Counted from the stretch's first letter, positions 9,945 through 20,925 are shown. The stretch is DNA of 64,000 nucleotides from Ariolimax columbianus (GCA_036924085.1 JAVGWX010000025.1:32127921-32191920), one strand, 5' to 3'. Notes: a model not told the origin generated them from the sequence alone. Translations and numbers: made by a program.

Positions 9945-11950
9945 AAATGTTACAACATGTATCCACACCACCACACGACTGCACACAGTCAATAAGACAG
10001 TAAACACTCTCCAGCAACATGTATCCACACGACCACACACATCAAACACTCTCCAGTAACATCTGTCCACACGACCACACACATCAAACACTCTCCAGTA
10101 ACATCTGTCCACACCACCACACGACCACACACAGCAAACACTCTCCAGCAACATGTATCCACACGACCACACACAGCAAACACTCTCCAGCAACATGTAT
10201 CCACACCACCACACGACTACACACAGCAAACACTCTCCAGCAACATGTATCCACACCACCACACGACCACACACATCAAACACTCTCCAGTAACATCTGT
10301 CCACACCACCACACGACCACACACATCAAACACTCTCCAGTAACATCTGTCCACACCACCACACGACCACACACAGCAAACACTCTCCAGCAACATGTAT
10401 CCACACCACCACACACAGCAAACACTCTCCAGCAACATGTATCCACACGACCACACACATCAAACACTCTCCAGCAACATCTGTCCACACCACCACACGA
10501 CCACACCACCACACGACTGCACACAGTCAATAAGACAGTAAACCCTCTCCAGCAACATGTGTCCACACCACCACACGACTACACACAGCAAACACTCTCC
10601 AGCAACATGTATCCACACCACCACACGACCACACACATCAAACACTCTCCAGTAACATCTGTCCACACCACCACACGACCACACACAGCAAACACTCTCC
10701 AGCAACATGTATCCACACGACCACACACATCAAACACTCTCCAGCAACATCTGTCCACACCACCACACGACCACACCACCACACGACTGCACACAGTCAA
10801 TAAGACAGTAAACACTCTCCAGCAACATGTGTCCACACCACCACACGACTACACACAGCAAACACTCTCCAGCAACATGTATCCACACCACCACACGACC
10901 ACACACATCAAACACTCTCCAGTAACATCTGTCCACACCACCACACGACCACACACAGCAAACACTCTCCAGCAACATGTATCCACACCACCACACGACC
11001 ACACACATGAAACACTCTCCAGCAACATGTATCCACACCACCACACCACCACACGACTACACACAGCAAACACTCTCCAGCAACATGTATCCACACCACC
11101 ACACGACTACACACATCAAACACTCTCCAGCAACATGTATCCACACCACCACACGACTACACACATCAAACACTCTCCAGCAACATGTATCCACACCACC
11201 ACACGACTACACACAGGAAACACTCTCCAGCAACATGTATCCACACCACCACACGACCACACACAGGAAACACTCTCCAGCAACATGTATCCACACCACC
11301 ACACCACCACACACAGGAAACACTCTCCAGCAACATGTATCCACAGCAGCACACCACCACACACTTGAAACACTCTCCAGCAACATGTACCCACACCACC
11401 ACACCACCACACGACTACACACATCAAACACTCTCCAGCAACATGTATCCACACAACCACACGACCACACACACAGGAAACATTCTCCAGCAACATGTAC
11501 CCACACCACCACACTACCACACCACCACACCACCACATGACTACACACAGGAAACACTCTCCATCAAAATGATGCATATTTAATAACAAAAATGAACAAT
11601 ATTAACAACAAGAACAACATATATCTGAAATAAATAATAATGAAAACAAAAACAATATTATTGAATATTTACTGCCGCTACCCATCCCTAATATGCACAA
11701 TCAACACACTCTCACAAACTCGTCTTCGCTATCGTATTATGCACTCTTTCGTTATATGCACTCACACACACTCATTTAGCTTCAGTCAGGTGATCTGTAC
11801 ATTCACCATTACTATCAGATCAATTACCACCGGGCGATCGGTGCATTTAAAAGTACCTCGATCACGTCCTTCTAGTCGGAATCACGTAGTCACTTATGGT
11901 CACAAACTCTGTCGATCGGTGCATACACATACTTCAGAACACACATCCTG
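9905..11950 (-). repeat. Dispersed element, copy 2 (inverted relative to 994-1520), carrying the 50-bp array
   Basis: Flanks of the array match copy 1 in inverted order: 9905-9990 shares ACTGAGTAGTTA and ATGTTACAACATGTA with the 1430-1518 end, and 11685-11950 shares TCAGGTGATCTGTACATTC and ACACATACTTCAGAACACA with the 994-1262 end. The two copies bracket GH35 exons 1-3. Confidence 0.75.
9945..11570. repeat. 50-bp minisatellite (largest simple array)
   Basis: About 32 units of 50 bp (CAACATGTATCCACACCACC ... AAACACTCTCCAG). A longer block beginning GACTGCACACAGTCAATAAG recurs near 9976, 10516 and 10786, the last two 270 bp apart, showing higher-order duplication. The unit lacks stops on both strands, so frames up to 449 codons exist (10019-11368); they are artefacts rich in His, Thr and Pro (plus) or Cys, Trp and Val (minus). 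Confidence 0.97.
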
Positions 11951-13145
11951 GGTGTTGTCAGGGAGATATAGGGGACCGTCATGGGTGTTGTCAGTCGGCA
12001 GGGAAATATAGGGCAATGTCATGAGTGTTGTCAGAGAGGTATAGGGCACTGTCATGAGTGTTGTCAGAGAGGTATATGGCACTGTCATGAGTGTTGTCAG
12101 AGAGGTATAGGGCACTGTCATGAGTGTTGTCAGAGAGGTATAGGGGACCGTCATGAGTGTTGTCAGAGAGGTATAGGAGACCGTCCTGGGTGTTGTCAGA
12201 GAGGTATAGGAGACCGTCATGGGTGTTGTCAGTCGGCAGGGAAATATAGGGCACTGTCATGAGTGTTGTCAGAGAGGTATAGGGCACTGTCATGAGTGTT
12301 GCCAGAGAGCTATAGGAGACCGTCATGGGTGTTGTCAGAGAGGTATAGGAGACCGTCATGGGTGTTGTCAGAGAGGTATAGGAGACCGTCATGGGTGTTG
12401 TCAGAGAGGTATAGGGCACTGTCATGGGTGTTGTCAGAGAGGTATAGGAGACCGTCATGGGTGTTGTCAGTCGGCAGGGAAATATAGGGCACTGTCATGA
12501 GTGTTGTCAGAGAGGTATAGGGCACTGTCATGAGTGTTGCCAGAGAGCTTTAGGAGACCGTCATGGGTGTTGTCAGAGAGGTATAGGAGACCGTCATGGG
12601 TGTTGTCAGAGAGGTATAGGAGACCGTCATGGGTGTTGTCAGTCGGCAGGGAAATATAGGGCACTGTCATGTGTGTTGTCAGAGAGGGATAGGAGACCGT
12701 CATGGGTGATGTCAGGGAGATACAGGGGACCGTCATGTGTGTTGTAAGTCGGCGGGGAGATATAGGGGACTGTCATATGTGTTGTCAGGGAGATAAAGGG
12801 GACCGTCACGAGTGTTGTCCGTCGGGAGGGCGGTATAGGGGACCGTTATTGGTATTGTCAGGGAGATATAGGGGACCGTCATGTGTGTTGTAAGTCGGCG
12901 GGGAGATATAGGGGACTGTCATATGTGTTGTCAGAGAGATAAAGGGGACCGTCACGAGTGTTGTCACGGGGGTATAGAGAACCGTCATGGGTGTTGTCAG
13001 TGACGTATGGATGTTGTCATGGATGTTGTCCGCCGGGGGCTAGGTATAGGGGAAAGTTATGGGTGTTGTTAGGGAGGTATAGAGGACCGCATTGGTGTTG
13101 TCAGGGAGGTATAGCGGACCGTCATAGGTGTTGGCAGGCAGGTAT
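11947..13145. repeat. 33-bp minisatellite
   Basis: About 36 units of 33 bp (GTCATGGGTGTTGTCAGAGA ... GGTATAGG). Blocks starting GTCGGCAGGGAAATATAGGG recur near 11992, 12230, 12470 and 12645, marking a higher-order repeat of about 175-240 bp. It directly abuts the TTAGGG block. Confidence 0.95.
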
Positions 13146-13330
13146 ATAGTTAGGGTTAGGGTTAGGGTCAGTGTTAGGGTTAGTTTTAGGGTTAGGGGTT
13201 AGGCTTTAGGGATTAGGGTTAGGGGTTAGGGGTAAATGGTTTGGGGTTAGGGGTTAGGGTTTAGGGGTTAGGGGTTAGGGTTAGGGTTAGGGTAAGGGTT
13301 AGATTTAGGTTTAGGGTTAGGGTTAGTGTC
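13146..13330 (+). repeat. Interstitial telomere-like repeat (TTAGGG)n, degenerate
   Basis: About 185 bp made of TTAGGG, GGGTTAGGGG, TTTAGGG and similar variants on the plus strand. TTAGGG is the ancestral animal telomere repeat. Degeneracy and flanking non-telomeric sequence on both sides show it is interstitial. Confidence 0.95.
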
Positions 13331-13690
13331 AGGTTCAGGTAAAACATACTGATCAGATTATGTTAGTCAGGTCAGGTAAAACACACTGATCAGACAATGT
13401 TAGTCAGAGTCAGGTAAAACATACTGATTAGACTATTCTACTCATGGGAAACATACTGATCAAGGCCCACATATCACGTCAAAGCAGTTTTCCCTGAAAA
13501 CAGGTTTCATGGAAATCTGACAAATGAGGTGGTGATCGGTACTGGGATCCCCATAGTGATGAGCTAACTGTGGAGCCTCATATTGCACTACAGCCAGGAG
13601 GAACTCAGTCCACCTTCTCAATCATGTCTCTTGGTGTGAAAAAAGCCACTGTAACTCAGCACCAAAGAATACCTAACTCAAGTATAAGTG
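13331..13690 (+). repeat. Dispersed element D2, fragment without tail
   Basis: It opens with about three copies of a ~40-bp motif (CAGGTAAAACATACTGATCAG) and continues to GGTGTGAAAAAAGCCACTG. The same order occurs at 19605-20015 (CAAAACACACTGATCAGACA, then GATGTGAGAAAAGCTACTG), where the element ends in an (AAC)n tail. Frames in 13688-13916 are short and unrecognised. Confidence 0.6.
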
Positions 13691-13699
13691 GCATTAGCA

Positions 13700-14280
13700 A
13701 CAAACCCACACACATGGTCGTCTGAGTTGCAGGGTGGCAGAACTCTCACTTCTCTTGGCGAATGTATTGAGTTTGATCATCGTTACTGGCATACTCCAAT
13801 TGACCCAGCTGGAAATGGATGTCTATACTATTGCTATGGAAGGAAATGCAGCGAGGAAGAGAACTGGCCGCCCCACCTTTTACAAAGCTGAAGTCTTTTA
13901 TAATGAAGTCTCTTAACATTTCATCGCTGACAGCAGAGTCTGCTACAGGTCAACCCGTAGACATTAGACAATCAGGAAGCAAATCGTGGAATGTCTGATT
14001 GAATGTTTCAGGAGTAATTTAAAAAAAAAATTTTTAAACTGTCAAACGACATTTTTCCTGTTGCTGGAGTATCGAAGGCTGAGGACTACAGGCCGATTCG
14101 TCACTGCTGTCGCCACGTCGTGTGTTGGCTATGTTTGTTTATTTCACCCCTGACAGAAAAATATCATTTGCCTTATCGGGGATTCGATCCACTGCCCTCT
14201 TTGTTGGCAGGCAGGCACCGAAAGCATTCGGCCCTGCGCTCTACTTCAGGAGTCATTATAAGTTTTAAAAGGACATCCAG
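13700..14280. other. No supported feature
   Basis: Short frames only. A GGGGATTCGATCC motif near 14178 resembles a reversed tRNA B box but has no tRNA structure around it. Confidence 0.5.
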
Positions 14281-14449
14281 AAATTGAGGATTTATAGTAA
14301 AAAGCACAGGGTGGTTCACTAGATAGCGCCTCAATAGATCAACTATAGTTATATTACCACATGATAGAAACATGAAATTGAGTTTAAACGGTACATTAGT
14401 TCATTTAAATATAGGACCAATCAGAATGAATGCTGAAAATATTATCCCC

Positions 14450-14846
14450 TGACATCCATGCATACTTAAACATGGTGCTCCATATTTCTTAAGGTCTTCT
14501 CAGTATGCCCTCATCAATAGTCAGGATTCATGCACTAATGTTGCTTTTTAAGTCGCCTATTCTGTGAAGCATATTGGTATTAGCATGAAATATCCAGGTA
14601 AGAAATAATCCGAAGGAGTCAACTCGGGTGAACCAGGTGGTAATAGTCCTATGGAGATCACTCCGTTATCGAAGAAGGATGAAAATTCCCTCATTCTCAC
14701 ACAGGATGTGGGGCCTGTTGTTCCATCCTGTTGAAAGTAGCCCAATGTCACATTGGTGTCTGTAGATTGTTCCACAAGTTGTATGAAAATCTGGAGACCA
14801 AGATTCTGAGCAGGGCCAAAGTTGTAGCAGTCAGTGACAGAAAGCT
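14450..14846 (-). pseudogene. Mariner-type transposase relic (catalytic C-terminal part)
   Basis: The minus-strand translation contains YFQQDGTTGPTS, then SSFFDNGVISIGLLPPGSPE and LTPSDYFLPGYF. It matches the mariner-type pattern FQQDGATAHT...FG-R-IS--LWPPRSPDLTPPDFFLWGY, with the second catalytic Asp in QQDG and the third in the SPDLTP region changed to PE. Only about 95 residues remain; the N-terminal domain is absent and the gene is cut by the 52-bp array. Related fragments lie at 22745-23470, 25395-25540 and 26641-26726. It is non-functional. Confidence 0.8.
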
Positions 14847-15548
14847 TCTTCCATTCTACAGACAGGGCCAAAGTTGTAGCAGTCAGTGACAGAACGCTTC
14901 TTCCATTCTACAGACAGGGCCAAAGTTGTAGCAGTCAGTGACAGAACGCTTCTTCCATTCTACAGACAGGGCCAAAGTTGTAGCAGTCAGTGACAGAACG
15001 CTTCTTCCATTCTACAGACAGGGCCAAAGTTGTAGCAGTCAGTGACAGAACGCTTCTTCCATTCTACAGACAGGGCCAAAGTTGTAGCAGTCAGTGACAG
15101 AACGCTTCTTCCATTCTACAGACAGGGCCAAAGTTGTAGCAGTCAGTGACAGAACGCTTCTTCCATTCTACAGACAGGGCCAAAGTTGTAGCAGTCAGTG
15201 ACAGAACGCTTCTTCCATTCTACAGACAGGGCCAAAGTTGTAGCAGTCAGTGACAGAACGCTTCTTCCATTCTACAGACAGGGCCAAAGTTGTAGCAGTC
15301 AGTGACAGAACGCTTCTTCCATTCTACAGACAGGGCCAAAGTTGTAGCAGTCAGTGACAGAACGCTTCTTCCATTCTACAGACAGGGCCAAAGTTGTAGC
15401 AGTCAGTGACAGAACGCTTCTTCCATTCTACAGACAGGGCCAAAGTTGTAGCAGTCAGTGACAGAACGCTTCTTCCATTCTACAGACAGGGCCAAAGTTG
15501 TAGCAGTCAGTGACAGAACGCTTCTTCCATTCTACAGACAGGGCCAAA
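14811..15548. repeat. 52-bp minisatellite built from a LINE/mariner junction
   Basis: Fourteen 52-bp steps bounded at both ends by CAGGGCCAAA (14811-14820 and 15539-15548). About 34 bp of each unit (AGTTGTAGCAGTCAGTGACA) is mariner sequence, as seen by comparison with 25440-25490. The remainder (TTCTTCCATTCTACAGACAG) encodes, on the minus strand, the LINE C-terminal segment ending VCRMEE. Confidence 0.92.
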
Positions 15549-16195
15549 CCACTGTAGTTGGGATTACTCCACTCGTGTCTGCAGGGGTTGAACTCCGAGA
15601 TTGCTACGTATTGTCTGGTAACAGATCTTGTCCCTTTTCGTCACGTGAACCGCCTTTCTTATGTACCTCATTTCTGAAGCTTGTCATTGCCTTTCTTGGG
15701 CTGTGGTCATTGCCCATGACTCACATCCATATGTCAGGACAGGCACATAGGTCGAGCGGTACATCCATCTTTCAAATCCATATGTCAGGACAGGCACAAA
15801 GGTCAAGCGATATACATCCATCTTTGTTTTCCTGCTTATTTCTCTTTTACTGAGGAATCCTCTGTTTATGGCATGGAAAAGTCTACCTGCTGCTGGCATT
15901 CGTGCAGTTAACTCCTCTTTGATTCCTCCCCTGCTATCTATTACCACTCCTAGATATTTAAAGTTGCTGACCTGCTCCAGTGCTCGTGTTCCCAGGGTTA
16001 TCTGACGTCTCTTCTCATCTCTCGCGATCACCATGGATTTTGTTTTGGAGTTGCTGATATGCATTCCTCTCTTCTTCAACTCTTCTTTCCAGACCTGCAA
16101 GTTGATCTGGAGATGTGCCTCGGATTTCGTGATCAGGGCCACGTCATCTGCAAGCGCTAGTTCCGATATGTAACTTGGTCTCATCTTCCAATACC
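15549..16195 (-). pseudogene. RTE-like LINE, RT palm end and C-terminal domain
   Basis: Continues the LINE of 16181-18410 in another frame. Visible are the RT catalytic motif (ELALADDVALITKS; the usual Tyr or Phe before ADD is Leu), the thumb motif FKYLGVVIDSRGG, and VPVLTYGCESWAM. After a stop comes SEMRYIRKAVHVTKRDKI, then a WFGPVCRMEE segment, which is the usual LINE C-terminus. A 54-57-bp internal duplication (about 15718-15830) repeats the VPVLTYG region. The 3' end is lost where the 52-bp array and mariner begin. Confidence 0.85.
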
Positions 16196-17314
16196 CGACT
16201 TCATGAAAAGGTACGGTGATAGAATGTCCCCCTGTCTTACTCCGCTAGTGGTTTTGAGCTCTCCTGACTTTTGATTTGATGTCCGCAAATAATTTCTGCA
16301 TGTTTTATAGAAACTCTGTATGGCAGAGATGAGGGGTCTTGGGATGTTCTTCCTTGTCAGGCACTCCCAGAGTTTGTTCCAAGGAACTTTATCAAATGCT
16401 TTCTCCAAATCCAAAAAGCAGAGATGCATCTCTTTATTATATTCAAGAGCCTTTTCACTTAGTTGTCTGAGTGTAAAGATAGGGTCTTGAGTACTTCTGT
16501 TTGCCCTAAACCCACATTGAGTTTCATCCACATTTCTCTCTGATAGACCTCTTAAGCGCCGTTCTAGAATCCTAGAGTAGACTTTCCCGGGGACACCGAT
16601 AAGGAAAATACCTCTGTGATTTTCACATTGTCGATTGTCACCCTTTTTAAAAATTGGTATTATTATTGCAACCTCCCAGTCTCTTGGTGTCTTCTTGTGG
16701 CGCCAAGCTGCCTTGAGAATCTTCATGAATAGCATCTCTCCTGCCGCTCCCATGTATTTAACCCTTTCTGGTGTTATACCATCATGTCCTGCTGCTTTAC
16801 CAATCTTAATTTTCTCCAATGCTGCCTTTAGTTCTTCTATTGTGATATTATCGTTTCCCTCCATGGCTCCCTCTTCTTGAATTGGGACTGTTACTTCCAG
16901 AGCTTGGTTTTCCTCCACTCCAAGAAGATCTGAGAAATATTGCTTCCATCTGTTCATTACCTCTTCTGGGACAGTCAACAGCGCACATTGTTTATCTTTA
17001 ACAAATTTCAGGGGGCATTCCTTTTCCTTCCTCATGTTCTTTAAGGTCCTGTAGAACAGTTTCTGGTTTTCTCCAGCATTATTTTCCATTTTCTCTCCAA
17101 ATTCTTCCCAGGATTTCTGTTTGGCCTTGAGCTCAGTCTTCTTTGCTTCTGTTCTAAAATTTACATATTCTTTATATTTCTTTGTTTGTTCCTCTGTATT
17201 CCTAGCGCCTATGTATTGCTTCCACGCCTTTTTTTTTCTCGTTTTATTCTTTACACTTCTTCTGTCCACCATGGTGTACTCTTTCTCTTCCACCCTTCTT
17301 TGGTTTGACCGCAT
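16181..17314 (-). pseudogene. RTE-like LINE reverse transcriptase, main part
   Basis: A 377-codon minus-strand frame. It has a coiled, Lys/Glu-rich N-terminal linker and then RT blocks: GKAAGHDGITPERVKYMG, DWEVAIIIPIFKKGD, a degraded NYRGI-L block (ENHRGIFLIGVPGKVYSRIL), QCGFRANRSTQDPIFTLRQL, motif A CFLDLEKAFDKVPW and motif B GVRQGDILSPYLFM. The frame is then lost, with a short deletion or frameshift before the ADD motif carried by 15684-16184. It copies element RNA into DNA by target-primed reverse transcription when intact; here it is broken in at least two places. Confidence 0.9.
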
Positions 17315-17408
17315 GCCTCTGCTGCAGCCTCTTTGAGGATTTCTTTGAATTTTACCCAGAGCATTTTCATATCTTCTTCAGATTCATCTATCCTTTCTAT
17401 TGCTGTTG

Positions 17409-18410
17409 TTATGAGCCCTTGGTATCTCCTTTAACATCTGGTTCTCGTAGTTTGTAAGCCTTAATTTTATTTTCTCCTTGTGTATTATGTTTCATGCTTG
17501 CTGATGGGTGTTGGCTGGCTGGATAGCGTTTTTCGATTTCTGTCTTTATTTTAACTAGGTAGTGGTCGCTTCCTATCTCTGGTCCTCTGAACACTCTAGC
17601 ATCCTTTACATGCTTGAAATCAGTTTTCCTCACTATCGCATAGTCAATTATAGATCTTTCATTTCTTGCCGGCTCACATCTTGTGTAGGCATGGATACGC
17701 TTGTGTGGAAACCTTGTATTTGTAATGACAAGGTTTTGTTCTCTGCAGAATCTCAGAAGTCGTTTTCCATTGTGATTTAAGACATCTTCTCCATACCTAC
17801 CGATCACTCCATCCCATCTAGAATAGTCGTTTCCAACTCTTGTGTTGAAGTCTCCAAGGAGAAGTATTTCATTCTGGCAATCGTCAACGGTCCTTTGAAG
17901 GAGCTCATAAAATGCATCTTTTATGTCAGTGCTCTCATCTTCGTTTGGTGCATACACAGTGACGATATCCATTTGACTATCCTCCTCTTGTAGACTTAGA
18001 ACCATCAGTCGTTCTGAAATGAACTTCCATCCTTTAATGTTTGCTTTGCTGTTACCATCCACTATACAACCAACCCCTGTCCTGGCTCGTTCACTCATGG
18101 GAACTCCGCTGTAGTATAGCATGTTGCCATCATGGTCCAGAACGCCCTGTCCCTTTTTCTTTGTTTCTGTAAGTGCCAGGACTGTCAATTTTGCTTTCTT
18201 CTTCTCCTCTATTAGTTCTTGTTCTTTTCCGTTTATACTTCTTTCATTCCATGTTCCGTAAATGTGGTCCTTATTTCTCGCCTGTTCGTCGCCGTTGAGG
18301 TCAGTCCAGTTTTCTCTATGTTTTGACTTGTAATCGTTTGTTAAGACAAACAATTGATTAGCCTGTTGTGTCTTTGCATGGTGGAGGGGCTGCCTCCTTA
18401 CAGCTTCCAT
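17409..18410 (-). pseudogene. RTE-like LINE AP endonuclease domain
   Basis: A 333-codon minus-strand frame with all endonuclease landmarks: GTWNERSIN (Asn), LALTETKKKG (Glu), VTVYAPNED, LLLGDFNTRVGND (Asp/Asn), RSIIDYAIV, and GSDHYLVKI (Asp-His). This enzyme nicks target DNA for LINE insertion. The motif set resembles RTE-group and 'craniofacial development protein'-type LINE endonucleases. The frame stops at 17409, about 95 bp before the RT frame, so at least one frameshift separates the two halves of a single polyprotein. The upstream region 18411-18590 looks like its leader. Confidence 0.9.
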
Positions 18411-18593
18411 GCCTGCCGACCCGTTTTTTGTCCACGGCTGCTTATTTATTCGCAGTTAACCTCCAAATTAGGAGGCCTTTCAGCAATCCGCAGCCATGCT
18501 GACGCGCCTGAATTCGTACATCGACGTCATTGGGTGCCCTGGTCATCTAGCAAGATGACTTCAGATGTCATCTTCGTGTCATTATGAAAACCA

Positions 18594-18595
18594 TA

Positions 18596-18626
<31 letters not shown>

Positions 18627-18800
18627 GAATGCCCATAATGAGTAAGTTGACTCTTTTATGAGCCATGAAAAGGGCGTTAAGTGGCGTGTTGTTGTAGCTT
18701 TGCTCACATCCCGAGCGTGCTGATGAAGGTGGATAGCAGTCATCCATGCAATTGTGCAATGCTGGCTTCATCCGTGTCTCTCTTTGACCATTATGCATGC
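18594..18800 (-). repeat. Dispersed element D2, inverted copy with (GTT)n end
   Basis: Starts with (GTT)n on the plus strand (18594-18627), then GAATGCCCATAATGAGTAAG and GAAAAGGGCGTTAAG. This is the reverse complement of the tail end of the copy at 19605-20015. Confidence 0.65.
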
Positions 18801-18821
18801 ACTCTCTGTGGTTGGAAAGGC

Positions 18822-19035
18822 GACAGGATGGCATCGCACAATGCTGGAGACGAGGAGGCAGGATGGTATCGTACAACGCTGGAGACGAGGAGGCAGGATG
18901 GCATCGCACAACGCTGGAGACGAGGCGACAGGATGGTATCGTACAACGCTGGAGACGAGGAGGCAGGATGGTATCGTACAACGCTGGAGACGAGGAGGCA
19001 GGATGGCATCGCACAACGCTGGAGACGAGGAGGCA
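18822..19035. repeat. 35-bp minisatellite
   Basis: Six units of 35 bp (CTGGAGACGAGGAGGCAGGA). GGCATCGCACAACG and GGTATCGTACAACG versions are interleaved. It has open frames on both strands, all artefactual. Confidence 0.93.
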
Positions 19036-19126
19036 TTCTTGTGTCTGAAATCCGCCGGAAAGGGACAGTAGCTCAGGATGTGATATTCTTTGCCATGAAC
19101 TTTTCGTTATACACCTAGAGCCCAAG

Positions 19127-19400
19127 AGTAGCTCGGCATAACTAGCAGGCAACTGATGGCGGGCAGTGAGAACAGTGAACCCTATCTTGGCTTGAGTAGC
19201 TCGGCATAACTAGCAGGCAACTGATGGCGGGCAGTGAGAACAGTGAACCCTATCTTGGCTTCAGTAGCTCGGCATAACTAGCAGGCAACTGATGGCGGGC
19301 AGTGAGAACAGTGAACCCTATCTTGGCTTGAGTAGCTCGGCATAACTAGCAGGCAACTGATGGCGGGCAGTGAGAACAGTGAACCCTATCTTGGCTTCAG
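19127..19400. repeat. 68-bp tandem repeat, 4 copies
   Basis: Four nearly identical 68-bp units (AGTAGCTCGGCATAACTAGC ... GTGAACCCTATCTTGGCTT), suggesting recent expansion. Confidence 0.95.
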
Positions 19401-19604
19401 CATCTCGGAGCAGAACATCTTCGCTATGTCCCACGCTGATGTGACAGTCCCTTTCTGGCTTCAACAGAGTAATCAAAACGATGCCAACACAACAAAAAAG
19501 GGATCACGTCGATCTTCCACCTCGCTATCCAGGCTGTCATGAAGACAGCTCGTGGAAGTATAGTGGGGGCGGGGGGCGGCCATGCCAGTATATTTTGCCA
19601 GAAC

Positions 19605-20015
19605 CTGACCAACATGTCCGATCAGTGTGTTTTAACTGACCAAACGGGACAATGATGCTAATGTTTGGTGAGGCAAAACACACTGATCAGACAATTAGCC
19701 AAGGTCAGGAGAAATATATTGGCTAAGACCCTCACCTGACCTCCTCGTTGGTCGTCCTGGAAACTGGCTGTTCAGGAGGACAACAGTCTGGCTAACAAAG
19801 TCATGTTCGACGTGATCCCCGGAAGTAGTGAGCGACACGCAAATGAATCCAAGCATATCCCAACCACCTAGAGGACCCCGGTACACCTTCCTCGGCACGC
19901 TCTGGATGTGAGAAAAGCTACTGCAGCCCGCCCCTTAACGTCCTTTTCAGGGCGCACAAAAGAGTAACTTACTCGTTGTGGGCATTCACAAACAACAACA
20001 ACAACAATAACAACA
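19605..20015 (+). repeat. Dispersed element D2, copy with (AAC)n tail
   Basis: Runs from CCGATCAGTGTGTTTTAAC through CAAAACACACTGATCAGACA to GTGGGCATTCAC and an (AAC)n tail at 19990-20015. The simple-sequence 3' tail and lack of coding frame suggest a SINE or a truncated LINE tail. Confidence 0.6.
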
Positions 20016-20329
20016 AACCAACCAGACGTTAGTCAGTGAACACTGAATAAAAAGTTGGAAAAGAGAATCGAAGCCTTTGAAAGAAGTGTATGTATAAAAG
20101 ATTGAGTCGCATTTCGTGGAAAGAGAAGAAAACAAATTTGGATGTATTATAACGTTGGGGGTGAAAAGAGAATTAATGACTGAGATCAAGGTAAAATGGT
20201 TAAGATATTTTTGGCCACATAACAACACATACCTCCTTGTTGAAGACCGTACCAGAGGGTAGTGTGAAGGGCAGTCGTCCAAGAGGCAGATAACGTTATA
20301 AGCGTGTGGATTCTTCTGTTTCGATCAAT

Positions 20330-20700
20330 TGATGCTATGCTTCTAGCCCGTTGAGGTTCGTGAAGGAGGCTGTGCGTTTCAGGTCTTCGCCGGTCCCCCA
20401 CAGCCTTACAAGCATGGTCGTGACCCCGGGCCATACTGCCTCTCTTTGGTCTGTATAAGTGGGGCAGTCTTGTAGGATATGTTCTGGTGTTTGTTTGGGT
20501 GATCCACAGTAGCAGTATGTGGCAGTATCTCTGAGACCCATTCTGTGGAGGTGACCCTTGAGTCTGCATTGTCCCGTTCTGAGTCTGGGAGCTCTGACAT
20601 GTTTGCCTATGCTGCCATTTTCGGGCTTGTATTCTCTGTGCTGGTCTCTCCATTCCGACCTCAAGAATTATTTGACGTGTTTGCCTCACTAGTTTCTACT
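20330..20700 (-). pseudogene. I-group LINE C-terminal fragment (post-RNase H zinc knuckle)
   Basis: The minus-strand frame 20335-20664 contains RLRTGQCRLKGHLHRMGLRD, then CYCGSPKQTPEHILQDC and PTYTDQREAVWP, ending LWGTGEDLKRTASF. This C-x-C...E-H...C knuckle follows RNase H in I-group/Nimb-like LINEs, including the family at 25590-26624. 5'-truncated. Confidence 0.8.
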
Positions 20701-20754
20701 GTCGGAGGCGCGCCTATTCCACGCCAGACTGTAGTAAATTGGGCGATATTAAGA

Positions 20755-20925
20755 CGCATAAACCAGTGCTTGGATGTATGTGTGCATATGTATGTACCTA
20801 TGCTAGGTTCGTGCGCTCTCAGAAGCCAGCTCAACCAAAGTGCAATGGAAGGGTCTCACCATGAGGGGGCGTGTGAAAGTTGTGCAAGAGTGTGGTTGTA
20901 GGACAGAGTCAGTGAAACAGAGTGA
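20755..20925 (+). repeat. Dispersed element, single-copy counterpart of the 1-440 region
   Basis: Shares CTCTCAGAAGCCAGCTCAAC and GCAAGAGTGTGGTTG in order with the minus strand of 320-410. It continues into one unit (GGACAGAGTCAGTGAAAC) of what is a 35-bp array at 1-336. The rest of 20925-21260 holds nothing recognisable. Confidence 0.7.

Noticed and set aside
10019..11368. 449-codon open frame rich in His, Thr and Pro
   Set aside because: It is the 50-bp minisatellite read through; equally open frames exist on the other strand, and no start context, signal or domain is present.
1..13145. CRISPR-like arrays
   Set aside because: Units are contiguous with no unique spacers, there are no cas genes, and the context is eukaryotic.
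14060..14110. LINE RT 'EDYRPI' block
   Set aside because: Six residues (KAEDYRPIRH) resemble an RT block, but nothing upstream or downstream continues the match.
18681..19152. Frames of 145 and 194 codons
   Set aside because: Products of the 35-bp array and of element D2; no independent coding evidence.
20186..20689. 167-codon minus-strand frame
   Set aside because: It is a shadow of the overlapping frame 20335-20664, which carries the LINE zinc knuckle.
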